A stretch of DNA of 64,000 nt from Varroa destructor (Eukaryota > Arthropoda > Arachnida > Mesostigmata > Varroidae). Positions 28,241 to 42,017 of the stretch are shown piece by piece (the first letter of the stretch is position 1; every line of letters starts with the position of its first letter). The stretch covers positions 24,047,290 through 24,111,289 of the forward strand of contig NW_019211459.1 in the NCBI RefSeq assembly GCF_002443255.2, in the 5' to 3' direction. A model generated the notes under the pieces. That model was given only the letters and a program-made list of their open reading frames with translations. It was not told the DNA's origin and ran no database searches. The position numbers and the translations under genes are program-made.

Positions 28241-29764
28241 GCATCGTATGTTTGTCAAAAGCTATACGGTCACAGCAGTGTTACCAGCCGCTTCGGCACA
28301 GTCAGTGGAAGAAATAAACACCTCAAGACACGCAATTCTTTTCAAGCATGCTTTAACATAAGGCCTGCTTCGTCAGCGACTATAATTTTCAACATGTAAA
28401 ATTTCACACTCAGCCTAATTTCTGGATCAACCCGGACAAGTTACTGTTGTTGAAGGTCAACTTATTTACTGGCGTTGACTGTGAACTACTCGTCGCTAGC
28501 AGCGGTAACATTGTTAGGATCGGAAAACTTTACTGTATGAAGGAAACTGCCGCCAACAGACCCCTGGAACAATGTCCCCTGTATAGTCTAGCAAAAGCTG
28601 AGGCGAAACTCAGTTCTCTGATAAGATCTCAAAAAAGGCATCGACTCGCAATTTCAATAGGGGAACCTGTTACGTTATACGGAACACGCAAAACCGAAAA
28701 GTCAACGATAGTGATTTTCATTTGAGAGAAGAAGTACTTAACGACTATTTGAATAGTGTCCTCAGGTTTTAAGATCGATTTTTACTTCATGAGGTCAAAG
28801 GGTGCAAAATCCTATCAAAACTAACTTACTTTTATTTACCTTTGTCGCAGAAAAACTGAAAAAACTCATATTCTTAGAAATTCCAGTCAAAAAAAAATCT
28901 AAACAAAACATATTACTAAGGTTGCATTGTATTCAAACGGCCTGGCGGGATCTTAAATCATTTCTAGTTGCAGCGATTTTATGATTTTCGGCTTTTTCAG
29001 TTAATTCAGGTAAGAAGAAGCACGTTCTGCGTTCTTCTTTCGTGCGCTTCGTAACAAACGGGAGAGAATTGCCAACACTTGCTAGTCGTGACTATTATTT
29101 AAACAGTTTTCACGTGGAAAAAGCTGTTTTCTTGTTAAAAAAAGGACTTATTAATAATGGCTTTACTTGATTTCAAAGATGTAGGAACCACATTACAACA
29201 ACAGCGATTAGTTCTATCGGCAACGTCCCAGGGAGTGACTATTTTGGTCGAATAGGCGTATGTAGGACTCGTTGGATTTGACAATGATGGCACTGCCTTA
29301 TTTGTGGCTTAGCCTGGTTTCCACAGCTATAGCACTAACTAATTCTGTCGTAAAACAACTTCATGTAGACGTTCTTCCAATACGAATATTTCATCCATTT
29401 TAAATGTATTGTTTCTTAACTCTATATCATTCACAGTATATTATACAGCCACCCGTTTGTTCGTTTACAATAAGTGTTTCGAGATAATTAACGAAGCTGT
29501 CTGTCTCAATTTATCAGTATAATTTATTTTAACGCCAGGCCGCTTCCTTGTGTAATTAAAGGGTGGAATTTTTTCTGATTTCTGAAATACCCGTTTTTTG
29601 TGATGTGTTTTAAAAATCTCATTACGTTCATCGGACCTCTGATGACGCTTCAAATTCGAATCGAAATATTCGTAATCGATTTTACCCCTATAAATCCATT
29701 CCCTATGTGCTCAGCCTCTAGCGTAGTAAACATATTTCCGGATACGTTACACTCTCCCTCACTG

Positions 29765-29791
29765 CCTCCCTCCCCCTTTCTCTCTCTCCCC

Positions 29792-29831
<40 letters not shown>
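29765..29831. repeat. (TC)-rich tract followed by (AT)15
   Basis: Pyrimidine-only CT/C stretch to 29800, then an uninterrupted AT dinucleotide run. Confidence 0.95.
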
Positions 29832-29832
<1 letters not shown>

Positions 29833-32800
29833 CACAACGAGTTCATCCACCCTGATGTGAATACTGACTTTGCAGGTGTTCGACGAAGGCGACAACGATA
29901 CGGAGTAACGTTTGGCTCTCCAGTCACATGACTGGGGAACCGTACGACCAAAGAAGGCCTGTAAACTAATTTTGACGTGCTTAAGGACAAGTTCAAAACA
30001 CTAATAAAACGACGATGCATGCATGCGAACTGTTCATGTCAACAAAGACATTTGATTGAGATGACTTAATTAGTGGAGATTGATACCTGGCCGTTCTTCG
30101 CCATTTTATTAGTTTGTTAGTATCGTGCAGAGTTGCAAAGCTTCCAGAGGCACAGGACAATCCGGTGGCGATTAAAGCAGCTGTAACTAATATAATTGTT
30201 CTCTAGGTGGGGTCCTTGCATAATGTTCGAAAGTGAGCGAATCGCTCGAAATACTACTATATTATTAAGAAGAAGATGCTTTCGGAGAACTCAACGAAAA
30301 CCCATTGGTATACGCTAAATAGAAATGGTGCTATCGCTCAAAACTATATATCATATAATATTTTTTTACTTGCTCTGTAAGTACACGTTTTTTGCAAGCT
30401 GAGGTTTATTTTTCAATAAAAAACGAACGTATACAACACAGAAAAATGGGTTTCGGGTTAATCTTACCGGCCATCCAAGATGTTGATCAATGTTTGATTT
30501 CTCTCGAACTGTTTTTTTTTTGCTTATGGCGAAAATAACTATATACATAACACGAAAATTGAAAACACATTGCAAAGCAAGTCACCTTTAAAATAATAAA
30601 ACTTTGAGTGCTGAGCTGCGAGCGAAAGCCTTCAAAACGGAAAACCTGGGTGCTAAAGTGAAGGACTGTTTTAAACTGAAGGAATTTTCTATTATCAAAA
30701 GAAAAAAGTAAAGCAGAATCGCCTTATTTTGAAAAGTTCCTTTATCTCTGCAGACTCGAATGTTAACAGAGGAATAACGAGAATTTCTAATACTCATCTC
30801 GACAAGTTTATAAAATACCTAAAGTAACAGGGATTACTTCTTTGATCCGTTTTTCCAATGGCCAAATATTTATTATTTTATTACATATATGAAGCTTTAC
30901 AGAGTAGGGCAAACTTCACTCTTGAGAGAACGCACAATTTGCAGTGGATCTCAGAGTGAGGCCGGTGGTCGCTGATTGAAGCCCCGCCAATGACACGTAC
31001 TACGCGACTAGTGTTATTTAATAATAAAAAAAAACAAACATAATCGCAGTGCGGTACGAAATAATCGATAGGAAGTGCATGATGTAATAGTAGGTGCAGT
31101 ATCAAAATGTCTCGTTTCATGCTAAGATGGGGTAGCCGTGATGGAATCAAAACTTAACAGATAATAACAAAACAACTATAGAATAGAACTGCGACATAAA
31201 GCAATTACTGGAGGTGGCCAACTGAGCTGTCTAACACGGGATAGCCAAATGAATGATATAGCTGCACAATACAGCAGCTCACTAAAACAGACTCATAGGG
31301 GAACTGCGATAAAAAATTGTTTGCGACAACCCCAATAGCCCAGCGTCGTAAGAAGCCAGAACAGCTAATCCAACCCCGATTCGGATTAGTTCAACCCTAC
31401 ATATACATATTGTTAATGCAAATGATACAGTAACGCGCTCAACGTGCAGGCTTAAATAGTGCGCAATTCTTGAAGTGATTTGTTGTTTTTCTTCATTTTG
31501 CGGCTATACACTTTGTGAGATTATGTTATCAATATAATCGTACAACAATAGCAACAAACAATCTAGTACAGCGTTAAAAACATGTCCAGCTTTAAAGGAT
31601 AACTAGTCATCCGGTTTAACTGCTATTCGTTTATAAATTTCTAATTATTCTGTCTTTATTTATATTTAATTGAACAACACAGCAAGCGTTCGCGTCCTAA
31701 ATAACCAGGTCGGTTCTTCTCGATAAAAAAATATAAAAAAAGCGGACATCAGGAGAGCCGTCATGCTTATACTGGCTACTATGCATACGATAGATATGTA
31801 ATCCTAACTCTACATTGTTACCGCCTTTTTGCAAAGTGGAGCGTAGGGGCACAACATACCGTTCAGCTTGGCCCATGCTCTGTATTTAGCCTGTTTTTTT
31901 AAAAAGAAATTATTAAATTTCGGCTTCGAATTGCCGACGTCAGCTTTGGGTGTCTGCTTTACAGTTTATGTGGTTAGATGTGAGACAGGCCATTAATAAC
32001 GGTACTGAAGTCCCAGTCCTTTATGATCCCAATTTAGACGTGCTTTTACATTGTTCTCTTGAGCTGTCACTAAGCTGGCCGGCTCTGCGCAGTTCTGTTC
32101 TTTTGTTACTTTCGACGAGAATAGCCAGACCAGGAAAATAGAACTTCAACGTGGACTTGAGGCTGTACGGTTAATATGTTTTTTCATTAGAAATGAGGCT
32201 AGCTTTTAATTAATCCGTTTTTTTCCCGGCTGCCATCAATTTCGGATGTCAGCAAGTCGAAGAAATCTCAATCTATTGCCCAGTAGTAATACGACGGAAA
32301 ACTAAGAACCTCGTGCGCTCGTTACACGTACCTCTTCTGCAGACGGACAAGCATTGCATAGCTGAATAAGTTAGATAAGTTCGCTTTCACACTACGGACT
32401 AGAGATTCGCCTTGATCTATGTTATGAAAGCTATGTTATTTCAGATCTTAGAACCAAAAGGGACAGCAGTGTTACCGGCGAGAACAAATAAGGTAAGTTT
32501 TATAGAATCGAAAAATCATGTAATTCCGAAAGGCAGCTCTCGATTACAGTGAATAAGAAGTTCAAACGACTGAATTCTCCAAACACTCACGTTACGTAAC
32601 TTACACGTTATAAATTGTGGTCCAACGATACACTTCAATCTATCTAAACTATTGATAGTTTTCATTTAGACCTCATCAGGAGGCCAAACCTTGTCAACAT
32701 TGAATACGTTGTGTAGTATTTTGCAAATTACCAACGCATTAGTACGCAGCAAAACTGCACCTAAATGGCTGTCCGAACGAAATGTTTCAAGAAGAGTAGA

Positions 32801-32840
32801 TTCGTATCTTTGTCGTCATGATGCCTCCGTGGCATCCCAA

Positions 32841-32860
32841 CCTAACCTAACCTAACCTAA
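32841..32860. repeat. Interstitial telomere-type repeat (CCTAA)4
   Basis: Four perfect copies of CCTAA, the complement of TTAGG, which is the telomere repeat of most arthropods. Too short to be a telomere; an interstitial remnant or chance. Confidence 0.85.
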
Positions 32861-35358
32861 ACATACATGTATGTTCTTAATTTTGAAACCAACCCTAGGC
32901 ACACTATGCTTAATCTTGGAAACCTGCGCTCTGAAGTGGTGCCCAACGGTGGACTGTAAAAAGCAGGTTACTATCCGTATTTTCTTGGAGGTCACCAGTT
33001 ATTCGTTGTTGTTGCATCTGCTACAGCAAATCAGTCGTAGAAAACCTGGGCTAAGTTAGCTTTAGCAGAAATATGTCAGTGGACGTCGCCTTCGGTCAAC
33101 TGCCTTCGGCCTTTCGCGATGTCGTAACTGTCTAACACCTAAACAGTAATTCACGATTGATGAATACATGCGATAGAAGCCCCTAAAAGCGCATCTGTAA
33201 ATCTAGTTTGCGTGCAAAGGGTTCTACCGAGACATTTGCTTGATTCATTGCAGAACAGCGCTAATCAGCTTTGCTAAATCCTTTGCCTAATTGACTCGCG
33301 CCAACTAGCACATAAGGTAGTCCTGACTCCTTATTACAAAGAAAGACTCTCGAAGACTGAGGCTACTGGTCGAGGCTTCTCCCACGTAACAGAGTTGCCA
33401 ATTATGGTATTTTCAATCTTTCTTATGCCTAGCCACATTCGGAAAATCGAGCCATGGAAAATCGATCAGAAATCCTTGCGTACTTGTCTACTAAAGGTTT
33501 GCCTATAAGTAAATTAATTCCTCTACAGAATAAGACGCCCGTACTTTCTTTTCGACTATGTAAAATTATACTGATTATGTAGTTTTTCTGTGTTACTGTA
33601 TATCTGTTTGCTTAAAGTAGTGCAGCACGATCTTCGTGAATAGGACTTCCTTATACATTTCGTCACTCTACAACCTTTCTCAGATCAAAGGATCTTGTTT
33701 TAGTATGTTCAACTTTGGAAGAAAATTACCCTCGAAATCCTGTGCAATTTCTAATCGTAACCTGTTCCGCCAAGTTGAAGTAGAGCTACATAGTTCTCTA
33801 TGAAATACCTAAAGTTGTTCGCATCGAAGAAATGCTGAGGTTTAAAGTATCTGGTATTTAAGTGCTCCGTCGGGGGTTAGTAGTGCCCTTAGACAGCAAA
33901 CTTTGAAATATTAGGAAGCTTTTTTTATTACACCGCCCCTTCCATGTAGTTCAATTTACCGTACGTGTTTTTTGTTCCGGGACTTGAGTATTTTTTCATA
34001 CTACTCTTATGGAACCGTTTGATATCCTCAGCTATTAATTCATCGTTAAGCCAAGCATGTGAGTTGTCAAGTAATCGTCGGATTTAGGCCGAGATACTGC
34101 ATACTAATACTCATCTTTTCTGTTTGTTGATTCTAACATGAATAGAGTATTATATACTATTTGTTAGTAATTTTTTATCATTTTTCTCGTATTGCTTCGT
34201 TGAAAAGTATCAATCAATGAAATGTAAAGTCGTAAAACTTTCTCTATTTTTTCAACCAATTTCACAGTGTAATCTAGTACGAAAACCAAAGTCAGACGTT
34301 TTTTTTTGCTTTTTTTTTTTATTACGAACATTTGGCTAGCTAATTATGTCTTGAGGGCAGGGCGATTCGTGTGTGGAAGAAGTAGGGAACGCTCATCTCA
34401 GAAAAAAAAAACAGATTTTCCATCATATAACCATCGGTTTTCGGTCCAGACTCAAACACAAGGTTCGTCCGTGAAACGACTGTAGTCTTCACATCCCGAC
34501 TGGATTGGCAAATTCATATTTGTGGACCGGGTTTGTGGCCGGCGATATTATCACACGCGAATTCTGTCGAATTGAAACGAGAGGGAAGCTCCTAAAAACG
34601 TGGCGTGTTTGCGAACAATTGCCTTTTCCACGGCTATGTAACTATCAGGGCTACGCGATATTGATAATAGATAATCATTAACATACGGGTTTACCAACAT
34701 CCTACAGGTTTTGCGTCGAGAAGTAAATCAGTACAAAGGCTAGTAATCCCTTCCGTGTTTAATCTGGTTTTATTGTAGATGAAGCAAACATTTTGTTATT
34801 TTGTCCAAGATGGTAGTCGACAATAAAGTCCCTCTACTTCGCGTTAAATGAATATCCTCCCCTTAAATGCGGCTTTTCGTAGACACCCAAGCGTTTGATA
34901 ACGCGGGGTCATCGAACTGGCGACCACCTTGAGATTTTGACTTAGGGCAGAATTAACTCGCCCTTTGAACAGGAATAAACATCTGTGTTCGTAGCTGACC
35001 TCGATTTGGTAAATGAGAGTGATTTGTTTGCGTTGTATGACACCCTCATGCGACAACTAGAAGACATATTGTTCTATCCTAATGCTGCTCATATGGGTTT
35101 TGGGCAGTTCTCGGCTTACGGACGACCGTCTACGGCAGGCACAGGGGCGGGGTGAGGGCAAAAACGCTGACCTCTGTTTGTAAGCTCTTGATATTAACGC
35201 ACATAGGCTTGACTACACGATCGCATTTGACGTACTTGTAGACATGAAGAGATACTATTACAGTCCTGTCACAATGAAAGAATCAAGTTGAAAAAGCATC
35301 TAGTTTCATTGCAACCATTGGTGAAACTGACACAAATGCTACAACCAGCTTAGAGTAA

Positions 35359-35379
35359 TAATAATAGTTACTATTATTA
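35359..35379. repeat. AT-rich palindrome
   Basis: TAATAATAGT, one central T, ACTATTATTA: perfect 10-bp arms. Low complexity, so probably fortuitous. Confidence 0.8.
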
Positions 35380-36409
35380 AATAGATATTTATATACATCT
35401 ATTTAGGATAAGCATACGTGTGTAAAGCTGTCTTCAGCCATTGAATAGTTTAACGCCAAATACGCATTCCACGAGAATCGATCTAATTAAGAGCTACCTA
35501 TCTCAGTCACGCTAGAGTGCGCCAGTGTTTTGGTAAACGTTGACTAGGACCAAGAAAATTATATATTAGATAAATGGTAAGCTGTACTAAGTCAACAACA
35601 GCACAAGTTGACTTCTACCGAAGAACCTAATTTTTTTTCGACGGGACTCTTTTTAATTCTAGATAAGACACAAAAATTGTTAGCAGGCAGATATAGGTCA
35701 CTACGGGTTATTGTTTTTTCTTCACTCATGCTAGAGCTGGATCTTTCATGTTGTCTTTATATAGGGTAAAAAGATGAAGCTTTCGCCCTAGTGTACTTTG
35801 GCTCTACTGCGTACTTCAAATTAAGTGCGAATGTTAAATATTGCATATCTATTGTTTGCTAGCGGCATAATGTTTGCTATGTTTTCTTAAGCTTCCTAAG
35901 CTGAAAATGCGGTACCTTGTAAGGTTGTAAGCTTACCGTATCCCTATTAATCGATATATACGTATCTATATGGTTCTAATGTAACCCACTACTGGTGCAT
36001 TCACCCATATCGTTACGAGACTAGACACCTGAATAATCAAATCCGACAAAGAACGGACTTTCCGCAGAGATTCAGAAGCCGCAGTGAAATCTGAATTGAA
36101 ACACAACAACAGGCTAACTGCCCGAGTTACTTAAGTAGATGAGTGAAATCGTTCGCGTTGTTCGGCGATTCGTAGTTGGCTTTTGCGCATTGAGATGAGC
36201 ATAAAATAGTAAGTTTTTTCGAAATACTGCCGGTGTTCTATCGGCCTCGTAATACCTGCAAGGTACACTTGGATCGAACCATAAGGAGCCTCGAAAACAC
36301 GAAGAGACATGTTATTCAACGTGCTTGAAGGGTCTTCAAGCCTTTTCCTTTATGCCGTGCAATTCACTGACGGATAACGGGAAGAAAGACGATTTGAGGT
36401 TTTTTTTGT

Positions 36410-36499
36410 CTAGTGCAAACCACCGCTAGTATTTCAGCAGCCGGAGGATCTCGAACCTAATACTCGTCTCGGCAAATCAATACATGCGATACCCGGCTA
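36410..36499 (-). mobile_element. Possible SINE-like element, copy E (diverged)
   Basis: On the minus strand TAGCC-GGGTATCGCATGT resembles the A-box region of copy B, and TTAGGTTCGAGATCC resembles its B box. A TTTGCACTAG after it is like TTTCGTGCTAG. The match needs several gaps, so this is tentative. Confidence 0.35.
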
Positions 36500-37814
36500 A
36501 ACGAAACTTGATTCGCTCAGTTCGAGGATCCTCTAATGTGTCCTTATAGTAGTCGGTAAGAAGGAGTCACGGACTGATTAGTCCGATCTCATAGCTGGCC
36601 TTTGTTCAGTACAATAAAAACTAACGTAGCGAAGGAACATTTGTCATCGTGGAAGAAGGAGATTCCGTTGAGTGTGGATCGTATTTCTATTCGTCTTTCT
36701 TTCGCGGGAGTCAACATTCGATTTGCCTTTGCCATGCGGTTGATTGACTCTTTTTGTTTGTTGACTAGACGAAACACCGGTAACAACTATCTCCTACACT
36801 TCTAGACGCTTAAACGAAAACGTGAACGTTTTTACCCCCCTTACTGGGTGATCTCTACGCCAAAGAGTGTCGAGTAGCTGCGTCCTCGTTGTACTCTACA
36901 TATCCTATTTACTTTAAACGTTTTGGAATCATCTTCTGTTGAGAAAAAGCCCAAAAATTTGTGCACCTACACGGACGACGTATGGGTTTTGAGTCATTTA
37001 GGAATATGGCCATTTAAAAGGGCTATGGGCTGTCACATGCATACGAACTCTTGTCTAACACCCGTGCAAGAAATGCTCTGTCTATAGAGCCTCGACAGGA
37101 TCTCGTGCATCCCGTAAAGCGCTTTTGATCTATTTTTATGTGAAATGAGATTTGCCTGAACGCAAAGAAAACCTGTCGTTATCAAATTGGAGCAAGAATG
37201 CTATTTTTATTGGAGACGTTTCAATCCTAAGATAAATCTATCCTTTACTACATACGGCCCCCGCGTATCCTTCCATATTTTCTGTGTATAAATGAAATAT
37301 ATCACACGCCAGTTGTGATAAAATAATTATCTCAATACGTCTTTCTGGCCAGTTGCTGGCCAGTATTAACACAAACGCTGTGCGAACCCGAGCATTACAT
37401 GTTTAATTACAAGTCCTCTCAAATCCTTTAGGCCCGAAGGACGCGACCTGTTCAGTGTTCATTGATATGTCTTGCATTACGGACGCTATTTCCATGTTCG
37501 CAACTATCGTTAGCAACTTTTTGCATTCTTTAAAGGTTTCAAAATTTCAGTGACCTCACGCGCTCATACAGCAGTGAGTTGTACTCGGCACCAGCGACGG
37601 CGTCCAAAGCTTTCAAAATAAAGTCGGCTTCTCACTGATTTTCAAGTAGACGACAAATAATTGCGCCTATTACCAAACTAGCTAACCTCGTACCGATATT
37701 CGTTTTCGCTCCGTTCTTCTCTTACCATAACACGTAGACCTTCCGTCATCTGCCTACCGTTTACGTTGCTGTCTGGCGATAGATAGTTTGCTCTATCGAC
37801 GCCCACGTACAGAA

Positions 37815-37858
37815 GGCGGCGGCGGCGGCGGGGCGGGGGGAAGGGGGGTCGTCGTCGT
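37815..37858. repeat. (GGC)n plus long G runs, then (GTC)n
   Basis: Five GGC units, then G4, G6 and G6 runs separated by 1-2 bases, then four GTC units. Possible G-quadruplex on the plus strand. Confidence 0.93.
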
Positions 37859-38441
37859 CGTCTATGCTACCGACTTCTGTGAATCTGCAGAATGATTCTG
37901 AGTGGCGGCAGGCGCCTGCCGCTACGGCGATGATAGCGGCATCGGCGACGGTTTTTGTTTTTCTCTTCTTTGCCCGAGGGACGCCCACTCTCGATGCAAT
38001 GCGTAATCGGTTCTATCGACCGACTCAGCACTGCGACAAGAATGACAGTAAGAAGACTGTTGTCAGGTATTCGCGTCAAAGAACACACAGAAGACCACAA
38101 ACGGCGGAGAAATATCTGTTCTCTAGCGGTTGGTCGAGTTTTGTTTTTGTGTTATGTCTCGCTGATTTTCGCTCTTGTTCTTGTGTGTGTGTATGCGTGT
38201 TTGATGCCACCCAAAAAACACAGCGGAATCACAACGATGAACAAATAGAAAAAAACAACATAAAACGACGACGGATCAGAAGTCAAAGATGAGTTACACT
38301 AAAGAGACGAGGCGGCATCAACACTGATGAAGCTTTCCTATGGAATCGCTTTTGCGTTCGTGGTTGTTGACGCCACAGCGTAGATGTAGAGCGGACTCTT
38401 GTTGTGTGCGCTTGTGCTTTCTGCGGGTGTCCAAGGTTGCC

Positions 38442-38484
38442 CAGCAACAGCAGCAGCAGCAGTAGCAACAACAACAACAACAAA
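38442..38484. repeat. CAG/AAC trinucleotide repeat
   Basis: CAGCAACAG, then CAG units, TAG, then AAC units, in the GC-rich block around 38 kb. Confidence 0.92.
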
Positions 38485-38531
38485 CGGATGCCGAATTTCG
38501 GATGCTGGTGACATTCGACTTGTTGAGAAAA

Positions 38532-38574
38532 CGCGAGCGCGAGCGCGAGCGCGCGCGCGCGCGTGCACACATAC
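38532..38574. repeat. CG-rich alternating tract
   Basis: CGAG/CGCG repeats passing into 26 bp of unbroken purine-pyrimidine alternation (38549-38574). Candidate Z-DNA-forming sequence. Confidence 0.9.
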
Positions 38575-41500
38575 CTTTGGCGAAACCGTCTCAGCATAAA
38601 GTGTAGTACGCGGTACGCGGAATAGCACGATTCTGGACACTCGGTATTATTAAGGTAGTGACTGACCCGTAAAGCCATTGCTGGTTTGAAAAAAATTGAA
38701 GCTGTTGCCGTCTTGTATGCACGGCCACCGCTCGTGACCTGATAAAGCTGGCCCACTCATTTCTACCAATTACAATAGTGATATATTCAGTTGAGCGGGT
38801 TTCGATCTTTTCATCAGGGTCTATTTGGCTGATTTCAGTTGACACAGATTCTTCTCTTTGAATATGGCTGCTACGGGTGGCCTCAGCTGGTAGTCTTGCC
38901 CCTGCCATATTACAGTCAGTATAATTAACGTGATACTGAGTGGCAAAGCAACGGCAGTCTCGTTCCGTTCCTATATGGACTGACATCAGAAAAGCATAAA
39001 CTAGAAGCAGAGAAAGATCACATGTTTCGCAAAAACGTACAGGTAACAAAAACTACGTGTTGTGCGTGCAGAGATTTTCCATATCGTTCGATTGCTTTTT
39101 TTACATTCGATAAACGTGGGGTGCGAACCCAAAATTTTGTTCCTTCATTGGCTCTATAACTGCATAATATCGATTCATCTGTCATTAACGGTTAGCCTAA
39201 GCTTAAAATATAAAATTAAGGTTCTGCTCGATGCCGTTAAGGTTCATATGTTTTTTTTGCCACTCTCGTATTTTACACGTACTCAGAATTGCGTAAAGTG
39301 ACCTCCATTTGTCTCTATGCGGGTGAAACCCTTTGCAGACAGACATCCTCCCTGTGGTAGATGTCTTTGTAGTTGATTATTATAATAAGATGCCAAAAGC
39401 TCGCTGATTTTATCAGATACTTTGACACAACCAATCGACTGGATGAACATTTCGGAACAATAACCAAGCGTATCTCTCAAAAAATAGAACAGAGCTTTGG
39501 ATTCACACGCTTTGGAAGATGCATCTTAATGTTTTCAAGCAAAAACAAGCATATAATTATATATGTTACTAGTTCTGCGCCTTTCGGATCAGACCTGGCC
39601 GTACCATTCGTTTCTAGTAATTTTTTAAGAAAGATCTCGAATTTCTCGATTCCAAAGCAGTTGCTTTCCGAAGTTTGCCAAGTTCATTCAAAAGTTAAGC
39701 AGGTTCTTTTTGTACGGTCAAATAACATTATCCAATTAATAGATACGGTTTACTTCATAGTGTACAATTTTACCCTTTGAGTGTTTAATCTTCCATTACC
39801 AGTTGTTCAGCTAATCGGTGTGTGAGGTGACGCGCACAAAAATGGTTGTGGCTATACTAGTCAGTGCAAAAAGCCCCAACCCAAAGGCAGTATTGCTTGT
39901 TTGCATAGGAACTAAACATGTTTATGCCTTTCCATATATTCATTGACCCTCAATAGAGCGGTACCTAACTCCTCAATGAAGCGAAATAATTATGTTATTA
40001 CTTAATACAGGTATCGATTAGAGTATTGAAATCGAACAGCTAAATGACCTCCACTAGGTGGAGCTGAATTACAGACGACAATATGGCGCCCGTCTCAAGT
40101 AAAGCTAGTATGTTTTTTTACGGGTTGTATGTGACACGGCTCTTAACGGCGAGAGTAAAGAGCTAGCATTTTGATAGGTTCTACCCATTATATGGCATTC
40201 ATTCTTTGTGAAAATCAACTAAGCTTAAGAACACAGACACAGGACTCTTATGTTATCATTCGCTCTTTAACCTACTCGATCTTTCAGCAGCAGCAGCGCA
40301 GAACTACTACGATTTGCAATGTTCCACAACGATAGGCTCTGATCAACGCCATGTGTCGCTCGGACGCGTTTTATGTACATTTTTCTCCGCTACTGATGAT
40401 GGTCCACCCACCTATTTATGTTATACCAAAGACGGCACAATTGTCTTGAAAGGTGCTAACTGTCCCGCAAAAGAATACGCTTTCCAGCATAAGTCATGTC
40501 TAGTACTTATCAGAGTTCAGACAAGGCGTATCCCGAAGTCTCTGAAACTGCTCAGTAATTGGAAATAGATGAGCTTAGCTTTTGCTGCGCATTGTAATAA
40601 CCTAACCCGTCAACAAGGCTACGTTGAACTATGCGTACGTTTCTGTACCTGTTGAAGCCTTAGCAGGCTCTGCCGCGGCAAAGGTTTTCACATAGAGTTC
40701 ACTCTGCTAAAGAGAATAACTAACAGCTGCTATTGAAAGGTGGGCATTTCCTGTTGCGTTTTACTATGCGAAATCAGCGCAGATTTTCCTGCTCTCGTAT
40801 CCACCAGCCTTAAAACAATCCCATCGATCAGTGACCGGCGTCGAGGACGACAAATAACTATTCCGACAGCGCATGGGATCCTTCGATGGGGATATTCGCC
40901 TGTGGATCTGTGTTCCAACATCAATCAAAACATAAATCTAAAACGTATATTCAGTGGGGTGCTAGTGAAAGTGATGATTATGTTACCGCTGCCGCAGGCA
41001 AAAAAAAGCGCGTTGACCGAAACATAATTGGAGGCTTTATCGCGAACAAGCGGCCTTCTGTATTGACTGAGGCATTGCGCGAACCAACTTCGGATCGGGC
41101 CTCTGTTGCCGCGATCGGAACTACGATCTATCAATAGGATCACAAACGCCATAAGCAACATTTCAATGAACGATATAAAACCGAAGTAGAAACTTCTATA
41201 CAGACGCATGTCTTTAAAAAATTAAAACAATGAACAGAGAGCGGGTGATAACAAGGTTTTCGGGCACCTAATTTCATGCCGATGACGAAGCCGAGTGTGC
41301 AAATGTCTTCGTGCTATGACCTGAAACCCCTCCCATCCTCCGCCCCTCTGAGTTTCAATATGAATATGCGTAGTAATTCCTCATGCTTTGTGGAAAGCCT
41401 AGAGTAATCTTTTTTCTGCCGAAGAATTGAAAAGAACGGGAATAAAAATAGAAAGACCGATACGATTACGGTTTCACGAGTATACAGTTCCGACAATAAT

Positions 41501-41983
41501 TAAAGTCTAGTTTTTCCAATAAATTTCCAAATTCGATATACTTTTTCAAGGTTTTGGTGAAAAAAGCGTAAGAAAATATATAAAATTTAATCCTACATAA
41601 ATGTCATAGGTAGGCGTAGTAAAGGTTGAACAGAGCATTCAACGCTTGCTTTTATTTATTCTCTAACGATTATATCAGACTCTTCACGATGCGACTGTTT
41701 CAAATGGCGTAGTTCCCACAGCATGCTTAGTCTCTGACTTTATCTGCTGTATCGATTGAGCTTTGAGGGCAGACAATCCGCCTGACCTTTGTCCTAGGTA
41801 CGAAGGAGCTCAGACACTCGCATCAATCGATCACGCGATCTTGTTTCAACCATTTTTCATATCTATTATGTACTCTGATAATTCGATAAATGGGCCTCAA
41901 AATATAGATTCGTACGATTTGGACGCAGAGTCGCGACAAGCAGAATACTGATGCTTGGAATCCATAACTTCGGCAGTACAACT

Positions 41984-42017
41984 TCGCGATGTCCGCTCAA
42001 GCGAGCGGACATCGCGA
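41984..42017. repeat. Perfect inverted repeat, 15-bp arms, 4-nt loop
   Basis: TCGCGATGTCCGCTC (41984-41998), loop AAGC, then GAGCGGACATCGCGA (42003-42017). All 15 pairs match, and the stem is GC-rich in AT-rich surroundings. No T-run follows it to suggest a terminator. Confidence 0.95.

Larger units (their letters stand above)
26900..36400. other. Intergenic, AT-rich
   Basis: Apart from SINE copy B, the TC/AT tract, the CCTAA run and the small palindrome listed separately, I see no gene, RNA or transposon open frame. Confidence 0.55.

Noticed and set aside
38283..38756. 157-codon minus-strand frame with a polyleucine run
   Set aside because: The run is the CAG/AAC repeat read in one frame; neighbouring frames give polycysteine and polyvaline. 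No family match.
38591..39049. 152-codon minus-strand frame
   Set aside because: Begins at TTG, no homology, and open frames of this length are expected about once by chance.
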